Of a stretch of DNA of 64,000 nucleotides, positions 12,131 to 23,806 are shown in pieces. Source of the stretch: Atriophallophorus winterbourni (Eukaryota; Platyhelminthes; Trematoda; Plagiorchiida; Microphallidae); contig JACCGJ010008366.1 in NCBI GenBank assembly GCA_013407085.1, positions 1 through 64,000 on the forward strand, written 5' to 3'. Every line of letters begins with the position of its first letter. Positions within the stretch are counted from its first letter, which is position 1. The notes beneath the pieces were generated by a model. It was not told the origin of the DNA. It made no database searches and saw nothing but the letters and a program-made list of their open reading frames with translations. A program made the position numbers and the translations under genes.

Positions 12131-13238
12131 GGGTGTCAGTACGAACAGACATCAAGCTTGGATTCCATTCACATGACCAATCCGAAACTGACTAAGAACT
12201 ACACAGGTCACGGCGGTTCTCCGCTCATAAATTTAGACAGGCGAGATCAATATCACCTGACGCACCAACACCTCTATGTGCCGCATAATCCCTCAATTGT
12301 TTTCCTCTTGGCTAGTGTGAGAGATCGATTAACTCGATTGAGTACTCGTGCGCACACTTGGGGTCACGCACGTTAATGTTTATCCGCTGCAGAACTGGAC
12401 GCCAAATTGTGGAGATATCAACCCCATCTACCTTCGTGAATGCATTCTTACAGCATTGTTATCTCAACCGCCTCAGCGTGAAGTTGTTCCATGTATCGTT
12501 TTACCCCTCGCTTCATCACTTCCACGTTATTAAGATCAACGCTGTGGCCTGTGTGGAGCACGTGTTCAGCTGGTTCTGAACCTCTTATCAGTGATTGATA
12601 TTCACCGGAATTGCGTGGCTGCTTACCGATTCGATGTTTTTCTTGCTTTTGTTTCTTCATAATATTGGCTAAATAGTTGCGTACTGTGCCTGCCTCAGTT
12701 TGCGTTAGCAGAATAAGATCAATTCTACGCATGGAATCACATCTTCATCCTTTAAAGCCTTTGCGCTTAGTGTGAAGTTTAAGCCTTTTTCCAACAATCT
12801 TTGTTTGATATGCGTGACTGGCCTATCTGATAAGTTCATCACTTTGAAATAATATTTAGCGCTGTACTGATAACTGCTCCTGACCGAACAGGGAATCATA
12901 ATAATGAACAAAAGAATGTTTGTAATTAATCGGCGCGAGCTGTCGATTTGTCACGTTTCGCTTCTAACACAGAAGCTTCGTCAGACTAAGGGTGTCAGTA
13001 CGAACAGACATCAAGCTTAGATTCCATTCACATGACCAATCCGAAACTGACTAAGAACTACACAGGTCACGGCGGTTCTCCGCTCATAAATTTAGACAGG
13101 CGAGATCAATATCAACTGACGCACCACCACCCCTATGTGCCGCATAATCCCTCAATTGTTTTCCTCTTGGCTAGTGTGAGAGATCGATCAACTCGATTGA
13201 GTACTCGTGCGCACACTTGGGGTCATGCTTGTTAATGT

Positions 13239-13771
13239 TTATCCGCTGCAGAACTGGACGCCAAATTGTAGAGATATCAACCCCATCCACCTTCGTGACT
13301 GCATTCTTACCAGCATTGTTATCTCAACCGCCTCAGCGTGAAGTTGTTCCATGTATGGTTTTACCCCTTGCTTTATCACTTCCACGTTATTAAGATCAAC
13401 GCTGTGGCCTGTGTGAAGCACGTGTTCAGCTGGTTCTGAACCTCTTATCAGTGATTGATATTCACCGGAATTGCGTGGCTGCTTACCGATTCGATGTTTT
13501 TCTTGCTTTTGTTTCTTCATAATATTGGCTAAATAGTTGCGTACTGTGCCTGCCTCAGTTTGCGTTAGCAGAATAAGATCAATTCTACGCATGGAATCAC
13601 ATCTTCATCCTTTAAAGCCTTTGCGCTTAGTGTGAAGTTTAAGCCTTTTTCCAACAATCTTTGTTTGATATGCGTGACTGGCCTATCTGATAAGTTCATC
13701 ACCTTGAAATAATATTTAGCGCTGTACTGATAACTGCTCCTGACCGAACAGGGAATCATAATCATGAACAA
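13239..13771 (-). pseudogene. PLE remnant, representative block B monomer
   Basis: From 13,771 the minus strand reads SSYQYSAKYYFKVMNLSDRP, RLLEKGLNFTLSAKALKDED. From 13,592 it reads IDLILLTQTEAGTVRNYLAN, KQPRNSGEYQSLIRGSEPAE, HVLHTGHSVDLNNVEVIKQG and HAEAVEITMLV. The histidines and the N-V-E-V-I block are kept as in blocks A and C. Equivalent frames occur at 14,099-14,452, 16,674-17,027, 19,258-19,611 and 20,203-20,472. No part is long enough or complete enough to be an active enzyme. Confidence 0.68.
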
Positions 13772-16700
13772 AAGAATGTTTGTAATTATTCGGCGCGAGC
13801 AGTTGATTGGTCACGTTTCGCTTCTGACACAGAAGCTTCGTCAGACTAAGGGTGTCAGTACGAACAGACATCAAGTTTGGATTCCATTCACATGACCAAT
13901 CCGAAACTGACTAAGAACTACACAGGTCACGGCGGTTCTCCGCTCATAAATTTAGACAGGCGAGATCAATATCAACTGACGCACCACCACCCCTATGTGC
14001 CGCATAATCCCTCAATTGTTTTCCTCTTGGCTAGTGTGAGAGATCGATTGGCTCGATTGAGTACACGTGCGCACACTTGGGGTCACGCTTGTTAATGTTT
14101 ATCCGCTGCAGAACTGGACGCCAAATTGTGGAGATATCAACCCCATCCACCTTCGTGACAGCATTCTTACCAGCATTGTTATCTCAAACGCCTCAGCGTG
14201 AAGTTGTTCCATGTATGGTTTTACCCCTCGCTTCATCACTTCCACGTTATTAAGATCAACGCTGTGGCCTGTGTGGAGCCCGTGTTCAGCTGGTTCTGAA
14301 CCTCTTATCAGTGATTGATATTCACCGGAATTGCGTGGCTGCTTACCGATTCGATGTTTTTCTGGCCTTTGTTTCTTCATAATATTGGATAAATATTTGC
14401 GTAATGCGCCTGCCTGAGTTTTCTGTAGCTGAATCATGTTAATTCTACTCATGGAATCATATCTTCGTCCTCTAAAACATTTGCACTTAGTGTGAAGTTT
14501 AAGCCTTTTTCCAACAATCTTTGTTTGATCTGCGTGACTCGCCTATCTGATAAGTTCATCACTTTGTAATAATATTTAGCGCTGTACTGATAACTGCTCC
14601 TGACCGAACAGGGAATCATAATAATGAACAAAACAGTGTTTGTAAATAACCGGCACGAGCAGTTGATTGGACACGTTTCGCTTCTGACACAGAAGCTTCG
14701 TCAGACTAAGGGTGTCAGTACGAACAGACATCAAGCTTGGATTCCATTCACATGACCAATCCGAAACTGACTAAGAACTACACAGGTCACGGCGGTTCTC
14801 TGCTCATAAATTTAGACACGCGAGATCAATATCAACTGACGCACCACCACCCCTATGTGCCGCATAATCCCTCAATTGTTTTCCTCTTGGCTAGTGTGAG
14901 AGATCGATTGGCTCGATTGAGTACACGTGCGCACACTTGGGGTCACGCTTGTTAATGTTTATCCGCTGCAGAACTGGACGCCAAATTGTGGAGATATCAA
15001 CCCCATCCACCTTCGTGACTGCATTCTTACCAGCATTGTTATCTCAACTGCCTCAGCGTGAAGTTGTTCCATGTATGGTTTTACCCGTCGCTTTATCACT
15101 TCCACGTTATTAAGATCAACGCTGTGGCCTGTGTGGAGCACGTGTTCAGCTGGTTCTGAACCTCTTATCAGTGATTGATATTCACCGGAATTGCGTGGCT
15201 GCTTACCGATTCGATTTTTTTCTGGCTATTATTTCTTCATAATATTGGCTAAATAGTTGCGTACTGTGCCTAACTCAGTTTGCGGTAGCAGAATAAGGTC
15301 AATTCTACGCATGGAATCACATCTTGATCCTTTAAAGCCTTTGCACTTAGTATGAAGTTTAAGCCTTTTTCCAACAATCTTTGTTTGATATGCGTGACTG
15401 GCCTATCTGATAAGTTCATCACTTTGAAATAATATTTAGCGCTGTACTGATAACTGCTCCTGACCGAACAGGGAATCATAATAATGAACAAAACAGTGTT
15501 TGTAATTAACCGGCACGAGCAGTTGATTGGACACGTTTCGCTTCTGACACAGAAGCTTCGTCAGACTAAGGGTGTCAGTACGAACAGACATCAAGCTTGG
15601 ATTCCATTCACATGACCAATCCGAAACTGACTAAGAACTACACAGGTCACGGCGGTTCTCTGCTCATAAATTTAGACACGCGAGATCAATATCAACTGAC
15701 GCACCACCACCCCTATGTGCCGCATAATCCCTCAATTGTTTTCCTCTTGGCTAGTGTGAGAGATCGATTAACTCGATTGAGTACTCGTGCGCACACTTGG
15801 GGTCACGCTTGTTAATGTTTATCCGCTGCCGAACTGGACGCCAAATTGTGGAGATATTAACCCCATCCACCATCGTGACTGCATTCTTACCAGCATTGTT
15901 ATCTCAACCGCCTCAGCGTGAAGTTGTTCCATGTATGGTTTTACCCCTCGCTTTATCACTTCCACGTTATCAAGATCAACGATGTGGCTGTGTGGAGACC
16001 GATGTTCAGCTGGTTCTGAACTCTATAGTGATTGATATTCACAGGAATTGCGGGTGCTTACCGATTCGATTTTTTTCTGGCTATTATTTCTTCATAATAT
16101 TGGCTAAATAGTTGCGTACTGTGCCTAACTCAGTTTGCGTAGCAGAATAAGGTCAATTCTACGCATGGAATCACATCTTCATCCTATAAAGCCTTTGCAC
16201 TTAGTATGAAGTTTAAGCCTTTTTTCCAAAAATCTTTGTTTGATATGCGTGACTGGCCTATCTGATAAGTTCATCGCTTTGAAATAATATTAAGCGCTGT
16301 ACTGATAACTGCTTTTGACCGAACAGGGAATCATAATCATGAACAAAACAGTGTTTGTAATTAACCGGCACGAGCAGTTGATTGGACACGTTTCCCTTCT
16401 GACACAGAAGCTTCGTCAGACTAAGGGTGACAGTACGAACAGACATCAAGCTTGGATTCCATTCACATGACCAATCCGAAACTGACTAAGAACTACACAG
16501 GTCACGGCGGTTCTCCGCTCATAAATTTAGACAGGCGAGATCAATATCAACTGACGCACCACCACCCCTATGTGCCGCATATTCCCTCAATTGTTTTCCT
16601 CTTGGCTAGTGTGAGAGATCGATTAACTCGATTGAGTACTCGTGCGCACACTTGGGGTCACGCACGTTAATGTTTATCCGCTGCAGAACTGGACGCCAAA

Positions 16701-19700
16701 TTGTGGAGATATCAACACCATCCACCTTCGTGACGGCATTCTTACCAGCATTGTTATCTCAACCAACTCAGCGTGAAGTTGTTCCATGTATGGTTTTACC
16801 CCTCGCTTCATCACTTCCACGTTATTAGGATCAACGCTGTGGCCTGTGTGGAGCACGTGTTCAGCTGGTTCTAAACCTCTTATCAGTGATTGATATTCAC
16901 CGGAATTGCGTGGCTGCTTACCGACTCGATTTTTTTCTGGCTCTTGTTTCTTCATAATATTGGCTAAATAGTTGCGTACTGCGCCTGCCAGAGTTTTCTG
17001 TAGCTGAACCATGTTAATTCTTCTCATGGAATTATATCTTCTTCCTTTAAAACATTTGCACTTAGTGAGATGTTTAGGCCTTTTTCCAACAATCTTTGTT
17101 TGATCTGCATGACTGGTATATCTGATAAGTTTATCACTTTGAAATATTATTTAGCGCTGTACTGATAACTGCTCCTGACCGAACAGGGAATCATAATCAT
17201 GAACAAAAGAATGTTTGTAATTAATCGGCGCGAGCATTTGATTGGTCACGTTTCGCTTCTGACACAGAAGCTTCGTCAGACTAAGGGTGTCAGTACGAAC
17301 AGACATCAAGCTTGGATTCCATTCACATGAACAATCCGAAACTGACTGAGAACTACAGAGGTCACGGCGGTTCTCCGCTCATTAAGTTAGACAGGCGAGA
17401 TCAATATCAACTGACGCACCACCACCCGTATGTACCGCATAATCCCTCAATTGTTTTCCTCTTGGCTAGTGTGAGAGATCGATGAGCTCGATTGAGTACT
17501 CGGTGCGCACACTTGGGGTCACACACGTTAATTTTTATCCGCTGCAGAACTGGACGCCAAATTGTGGAGATATCAACCCCATCTACCTTCGTGAATGCAT
17601 TCTTACAGCATTGTTATCTCAACCGCCTCAGCGTGAAGTTGTTCCATGCATGGTTTTACCCCTCGCTTTATCACTCCCACGTTATTAAGATCAACGCTGT
17701 GGCCTGTGTGAAGCACGTGTTCAGCTGGTTCCGAACCTCTTATCAGTGATTGATATTCACCGGAATTGCGTGGCTGCTTGCCGATTCGATGTATTTCTGG
17801 CTTTTGTTTCTTCAAAATATTGGCTAAATAGTTGCGTACTGCGCCTGCCTCAGTTTTCGGTAGCAGAATAAGCTCAATTCTACGCATGGAATCACATCTT
17901 CATCCTTTCAAGCCTATGCACTTAGTGTGAAGTTTAAGCGTTTTTCCGACAATTTTTTTTCGATCTGCGTGACTGGCCTATCTGATAAGTTCATCACTTT
18001 GAAATAACATTTAGCGCTGTACTGATAACTGCTCCTGACCGAACAGGGAATCATAATCATGAACAAAAGAATGTTTGTAATTAATCGGCGCGAGCATTTG
18101 ATTGGTCACGTTTCGCTTCTGACACAGAAGCTTCGTCAGAATAAGGGTGTCAGTACGAACAGACATCAAGCTTGGATTCCATTCACATGACCAATCCGAA
18201 ACTGACTAAGAACTACACAGGTCACGGCGGTTCTCCGCTCATAAATTTAGACAGGCGAGATCAATATCAACTGACGCACCACCACCCTAAGTGCCGGATA
18301 ATCCCTCAATTGTTTTCCTCTTGTCTATTGTGAGAGATCGATTAACTCGATTAAGTACTCGTGCGCACACTTGAGGTCACCCACGTTAATGTTTATCCGC
18401 TGCAGAACTGGACGCCAAATTGTGGAGATATCAACCCCATCCACCTTCGTGACTGCATTCTTACCAGCATTGTTATCTCACCCCCCATCAGCGTGAAGTT
18501 GTTCCATGTATGGTTTTACCCCTCGCTTTATCACTTCCACGTTATTAAGATCAACGCTGTGGCCTGTGTGGAGCACGTGTTCAGCTGGTTCTGAACCTCT
18601 TATCAGTGATTGATATTCACCGGAATTGCGTGGCTGCTTGCCGATTCGATGTATTTCTGGCTTTTGTTTCTTCAAAATATTGGCTAAATAGTTGCGTACT
18701 GCGCCTGCCTCAGTTTTCGGTAGCAGAATAAGCTCAATTCTACGCATGGAATCACATCTTCATCCTTTCAAGCCTATGCACTTAGTGTGAAGTTTAAGCG
18801 TTTTTCCGACAATTTTTTTTTCGATCTGCGTGACTGGCCTATCTGATAAGTTCATCACTTTGAAATAACATTTAGCGCTGTACTGATAACTGCTCCTGAC
18901 CGAACAGGGAATCATAATCATGAACAAAAGAATGTTTGTAATTATTCGGCGCGAGCAGTTGATTGGTCACGTTCCGCTCCTGACACAGAAGCTTCGTCAG
19001 ACTATGGGTGTCAGTACGAACATACATCAAGCTTGGATTCCATTCACATGAACAATCCGAAACTGACTAAGGACTACACAGGTCACGGCATTTTTCTCCG
19101 CTCATTCAGTTAGACAGGCTAGATCAATATCAACTGACGCACCACCACCCCTATAGACCGCATAACCTCTCAATTGTTTTCCTCTTGGCTAGTGTGAGAG
19201 ATCGATTAGCTCGATTCAGTACTCGGTGCGCACACTTGGGGTCACGCACGTTAATGTTTATCCGCTGCAGAACTGGACGCCAAATTGTGGAGATATCAAC
19301 CCCATCCACCTTCGTGACTGCATTCTTACCAGCATTGTTATCTCAACCGCCTCAGCGTGAAGTTGTTCCATGTATGGTTTTACCCCTTGCTTTATCACTT
19401 CCACGTTATTAAGATCAACGCTGTGGCCTGTGTGAAGCACGTGTTCAGCTGGTTCCGAACCTCTTATCAGTGATTGATATTCACCGGAATTGCGTGGCTG
19501 CTTGCCGATTCGATGTATTTCTGGCTTTTGTTTCTTCAAAATATTGGCTAAATAGTTGCGTACTGCGCCTGCCTCAGTTTTCGGTAGCAGAATAAGCTCA
19601 ATTCTACGCATGGAATCACATCTTCATCCTTTCAAGCCTATGCACTTAGTGTGAAGTTTAAGCGTTTTTCCGACAATTTTTTTTCGATCTGCGTGACTGG

Positions 19701-21556
19701 CCTATCTGATAAGTTCATCACTTTGAAATAACATTTAGCGCTGTACTGATAACTGCTCCTGACCGAACAGGGAATCATAATCATGAACAAAAGAATGTTT
19801 GTAATTAATCGGCGCGAGCAGTTGATTGGTCACGTTTCGCTTCTGACACAGAGGCTTCGTCAGACTAAGGGTGTCAGTACGAACAGACATCAAGCTTGGA
19901 TTCCATTCACATGACCAATCCGAAACTGACTAAGAACTACACAGGTCACGGCGGTTCTCCGCTCATAAATTTAGACAGGCGAGATCAATATCAACTGACG
20001 CACCACCACCCCTATGTACCGCATAATCCCTCAATAGTTTTCGTCTTGGTTAGTGTGAGAGATCGATTAACTCGATTGAGTACTCGTGCGCACACTTGGG
20101 GTCACGCACGTTAATGTTTATCCGCTGCAGAACTGGAGGCCAAATTGTGGAGATATCAACCCCATCCACCTTCGTGACTGCATTCTTACCAGCATTGTTA
20201 TCTCACCCCCCCTCAGCGTGAAGTTGTTCCATGTATGGTTTTACCCCTCGCTTTATCACTCCCACGTTATTAAGATCAACGCTGTGGCCTGTGTGGAGCA
20301 CGTGTTCAGCTGGTTCTGAACCTCTTATCAGTGATTGATATTCACCGGAATTGCGTGGCTGCTTACCGATTCGATTTTTTTCTGGCTTTTGTTTCTTCAT
20401 AATATTGGCTAAATAGTTGCGTACTGCGCCTGCCTCAGTTTGCGTTAGCAGAATAAGGTCAATTCTACGCATGGAATCACATCTTCATCATTTAAAGCAT
20501 TTGCCCTTAGTGTGAACTTTAAGCCTTTTTCCAACAATCTTTGTTTGATCTGCGTGACTGGCCTATCTGATAAGTTCATCACTTTGAAATAATATTTAGC
20601 GCTGTACTGATAACTGCTCCTAACCGAACAGGGAATCATAATCATGAACAAAAGAATGTTTGTAATTAATCGGTGAGAGCAGTTGATTGGTCACTTTTCG
20701 CTTCTTACACAGAAGCTTCGTCAGACTAAGGGTGTCAGTACGAACAGAAATCAAGCTTGGATTCCATTCGCATGACCAATAAGAAACTGACTAAGAACTA
20801 CACAGGTCACGGCGGTTCTCCGGTCATAAATTTAGACAGGCGAGATCAATATCAACTGACGCACCACCACAACTATGTGCCGCATAATCCCTCAATTGTT
20901 TTCCTCTTGGCTAGTGTGAGAGATCGATTAGCTAGATTGAGTACTCGGTGCGCACCTTAACGGTCACGCACGTTAATGATTATCCGCTGCAGAACCGGAC
21001 GCCAGATTGTGGGCATATCAGCATCATCCACCTTAGTGACTACATTTTTACAAGCATTGTTATCTCAACCGCCTCAGCGTGAAGTTGTTCCATGTATGGT
21101 TTTAACCCTCGCATTATTACTTCGACGTTATTAAGATCAACGCTGTGGCCTGTGTGGAGCACGTGTTCAGCTGGTTCTGAACCTCTTATCAGTGATTGAT
21201 ATTCACCGGAATTGCGTGGCTGCTTACCGATTCGATTTTTTTCTGGCTTTTGTTTCTTCATAATATTGGCTAAATAGTTGCGTACTGCGCCTGCCTCAGT
21301 TTGCGGTAGAAGAATAAGGTCAATTCTACGCATGGAATCACATCTTCATCATTTAAAGCATTTGCCCTTAGTGTGAAGTTTAAGGCTTTTTCCAACAATC
21401 TTTGTTTGATCTGCGTGACTGGCCTATCTGATAAGGTCATCACTTTGAAATAATATTTAGCGCTGTACTGATAACTGCTCCTAACCGAACAGGGAATCAT
21501 AATCATGAACAAAAGAATGTTTGTAATTAATCGGTGAGAGCATTTGTTAGGTCACG

Positions 21557-21870
21557 TGGAGCAGGTGTTCAGCAAGTTCTGATGCTCTGATCAGTGATTG
21601 ATATTCACAGGAATTGCGTGGCTTCTTACCGATTCGATTTTTTCCTGGCTGTTCTTTCTTCATAATATTGGCTATATAGTTGCGTATTGCGCCTGCCTGA
21701 GTTTTCGCTATTTGATTTAACTTAGATTCTACGCGTGAAATCTTATCTAGAGCTATTAAAATATTGCACTCAGTGTGAAGTTTAAGCCCTTTCCCAACAA
21801 TCTTTTTTGATCTACGGTACTAACATATCTGATAAGTTCATCACTTTGAAATAATATTCAGCGCTGTAAA
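21557..21870. repeat. Deleted 860-bp monomer next to the RTE insertion
   Basis: After GGTCACG at 21,550-21,556 the sequence jumps to TGGAGCAGGTGTTCAGC, skipping several hundred bases of the normal monomer including the hairpin region. The remainder is more divergent than block B and resembles block C. It ends at GCTGTAAA, where the RTE sequence begins. Confidence 0.8.
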
Positions 21871-23663
21871 GGTTGTCACAGCCGGGGGTTGTGGTGGGGT
21901 AAGCTCCCGCTACCTACAAAATGCTCCCATACGGCGTGCGTCTCAAATAGCCTTTGACAACCGAAGCTCAGCACCTGGCCTGCTCGTGGCGGAACTGCTC
22001 CTACTTACATGAGAAAGAGAGAAGGCGGGTGACTGGCGCCTCAAAACAAGCTCGCTTCCGGTAGATGGAGCTCGTCAGCCTGGGAGGGCAGTCCATCTAG
22101 GGGATGGAAACCCTGACTCCAAACCTCCGCTTCCTGCGGATTACACAATTACAATACTCCGCCGAGGACGGTCCAAGCCAGTTTTCAAAAGGGGGAGGGT
22201 TAGACGCGGGGTCAGCAACCCCACTCTCTAAAAACCTCAAACCGCTACTGAAACCAAAGCAACATGTCATACGAAAGTAACATCACCATGCATGAATCGA
22301 GAAGAAACCTCATCTGAGGTAAAAATGAAGCAGACTGGTGAAAGCCCACCGGAAACCAGTCAGCAGATGAATCTTCTGTCGGTGAAAGCAACAACAAAGA
22401 TTGCCACATGGAACGTCCGTACGATGTATGAGACCGGAAAGGCTGCACAGGTCGCGAAAGAAATGCAAAGGTATGGTATACAACTGCTGAGAATAAGTGA
22501 AAGTAGATGGAATGGATCTGGTATGTTGGTTTTGACATCCGGGGAACGGATCATTGACTCAGGTCATGAAGATGAGAACCATAGTCATACGGAAGGCGTT
22601 GCCATTATGTTATCCCCAATAGCTGCAGGCGCTCTCATTGGATGGGAACCCGTTGACTCACGGATAATCACAGCCAGATTCAACTCCAAGGGGAGAAATG
22701 TGACGGTAATTCAATGTTATGCGCCCACAAACAATGCTAGCCTTGAGTCGAAAGATGAATTTAACGTGCGTCTTCAGTCTGTCTTAGACAAGACACCCAA
22801 GCGAGTTATCAAGATTTTGATGGGTGACATGAACGCGAAATTGGGTCCAGACACCACAGGGAGAGAATCTGTGATGGGGACGCATGCCCTAGGTGAAATG
22901 AATGAGAACGGTGAACTTTTCGCAGATTTTTGCGCGCTCAACGATCTGGTCATCGGAGGCAGCATTTTTCAACACCGAAACATCCACAAGGCCACCTGGA
23001 CATCACCCGATGGTGTTACTGCCAATCAAATCGATCACCTATCGATTTCACGAAAATGGAGACATAGTCTCCTTGATACACGCGTAATGCGAGGTGCGGA
23101 TGTTGCTTCAGACCACTACCTTCTAATGGCCAAAATTAAAATCAAGTTGAGAGCTTTCCGCGAAACCGGCAGTCGGCCTAGTGTAAAGTATCACACGCAG
23201 AAACTAAGGGAAGAGCGTACAAGAGAGATTTTCTCAATCTCACTGAAAAACAGATTCGAATCGCCCAACAACTTAACCCCTGAACTCCCAATAAATGAAC
23301 ACTGGACCGCTCTGAAAGACTGTTGGCAAGACACTTGTAAGCACGTAATTGGCAGACGGGTAAAGAAAGACAAAGAGTGGATCTCGAGTGAGACTTGGAC
23401 ACTGGTCAACTCGAGAAGGCAGCTGAAACAACAGATCCTCCGGTGTAAGGACACCAAGCAGAAAAACCAACTGATCGAACAATACGGCTCCCTAAATAAA
23501 GACGTGAAACGAAATGTCAGAAGTGACAAGAGGCGGTTCTATGAAATGCTGGCAACGGAGGCGGAAAATGCAGCAGAAAAGAGAGACCTGAACGCCGTCT
23601 ACAACATTACCAGAACCTTGGCGAGATATCATGCTGCTCTCAGTCCCTAGTAAAGTACTTACA
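21871..23663 (+). mobile_element. RTE-type LINE, 5' end present and 3' half missing
   Basis: A GC-richer segment with about 420 bp of 5' leader and the endonuclease half of an RTE ORF interrupts the satellite. The leader shares the GGACGGTCC...GGAGGGTT...CAGCAACCC stretch with the second RTE copy at 34,047 but extends roughly 290 bp further upstream. The element stops before the RT domain and lacks the tandem-repeat tail. The satellite resumes at CATAATATTGGC, about 200 bp earlier in monomer phase than where it left off. Confidence 0.85.
22292..23650 (+). pseudogene. RTE ORF, AP endonuclease half, RT lost
   Basis: This frame encodes 452 residues from an ATG, with the APE-type endonuclease that nicks target DNA for target-primed reverse transcription. 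Motifs in order are WNVRTMYETG, SESRWNGSG, IQCYAPTN, MGDMNAKLG, NQIDHLSIS and ASDHYLLM. They carry the usual Asn, Glu, Asp/Asn and Ser-Asp-His positions of this nuclease family. A basic linker follows (RRVKKDKEW, VKRNVRSDKRRFYEML), matching the linker in the second RTE copy. The frame then ends at a TAG just after the point where the RT domain should begin. It is a fragment that cannot mobilise on its own. Codon use and GC content stand apart from the flanking satellite. Confidence 0.85.
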
Positions 23664-23806
23664 CGCATAATATTGGCTATATAGTTGCGTAGTGCGCCTG
23701 CCTGAGTTTTCGGTATCCGATTCAAGTTAGATTCTACTCGTGAAATCTTATCATGAGCCTTTAAAGCAATTGCACTTAGTGTGAATTTCAAGCCCATTGT
23801 CAACAA
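23492..23806 (-). pseudogene. PLE RT N-terminal remnant next to RTE
   Basis: In this monomer the minus strand reads LTMGLKFTLSAIALKAHD, then SRVESNLNRIPKTQAGALRN and YIANIM without a break. This matches the PLE RT N-terminal pattern, with G-L-x-F-x, a conserved V-E and A-L-R. It shows that these segments belong to one ancestral frame; in blocks A and B they fall in two frames. The frame then runs into the RTE sequence, so its last third is foreign. Confidence 0.6.

Larger units (their letters stand above)
10241..21556. repeat. 860-bp PLE-derived tandem array, block B
   Basis: Monomers start at 10587, 11447, 12306, 13165, 14025, 14885, 15745, 16600, 17460, 18319, 19183, 20044 and 20905. The block differs from A by many shared substitutions, for example CTCTTGGCTAGTG in place of GTCTGGGCTGGTG and GCGCTGTACTGATAACTGCTCC in place of the A version. 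The change occurs inside one monomer near 10,240 rather than at a monomer boundary. Spacing is 855-864 bp. The minus strand again carries PLE remnants and the hammerhead-like hairpin. Confidence 0.95.

Noticed and set aside
22245..23529. Minus-strand frames across the first RTE copy
   Set aside because: Shadows of the plus-strand endonuclease frame.
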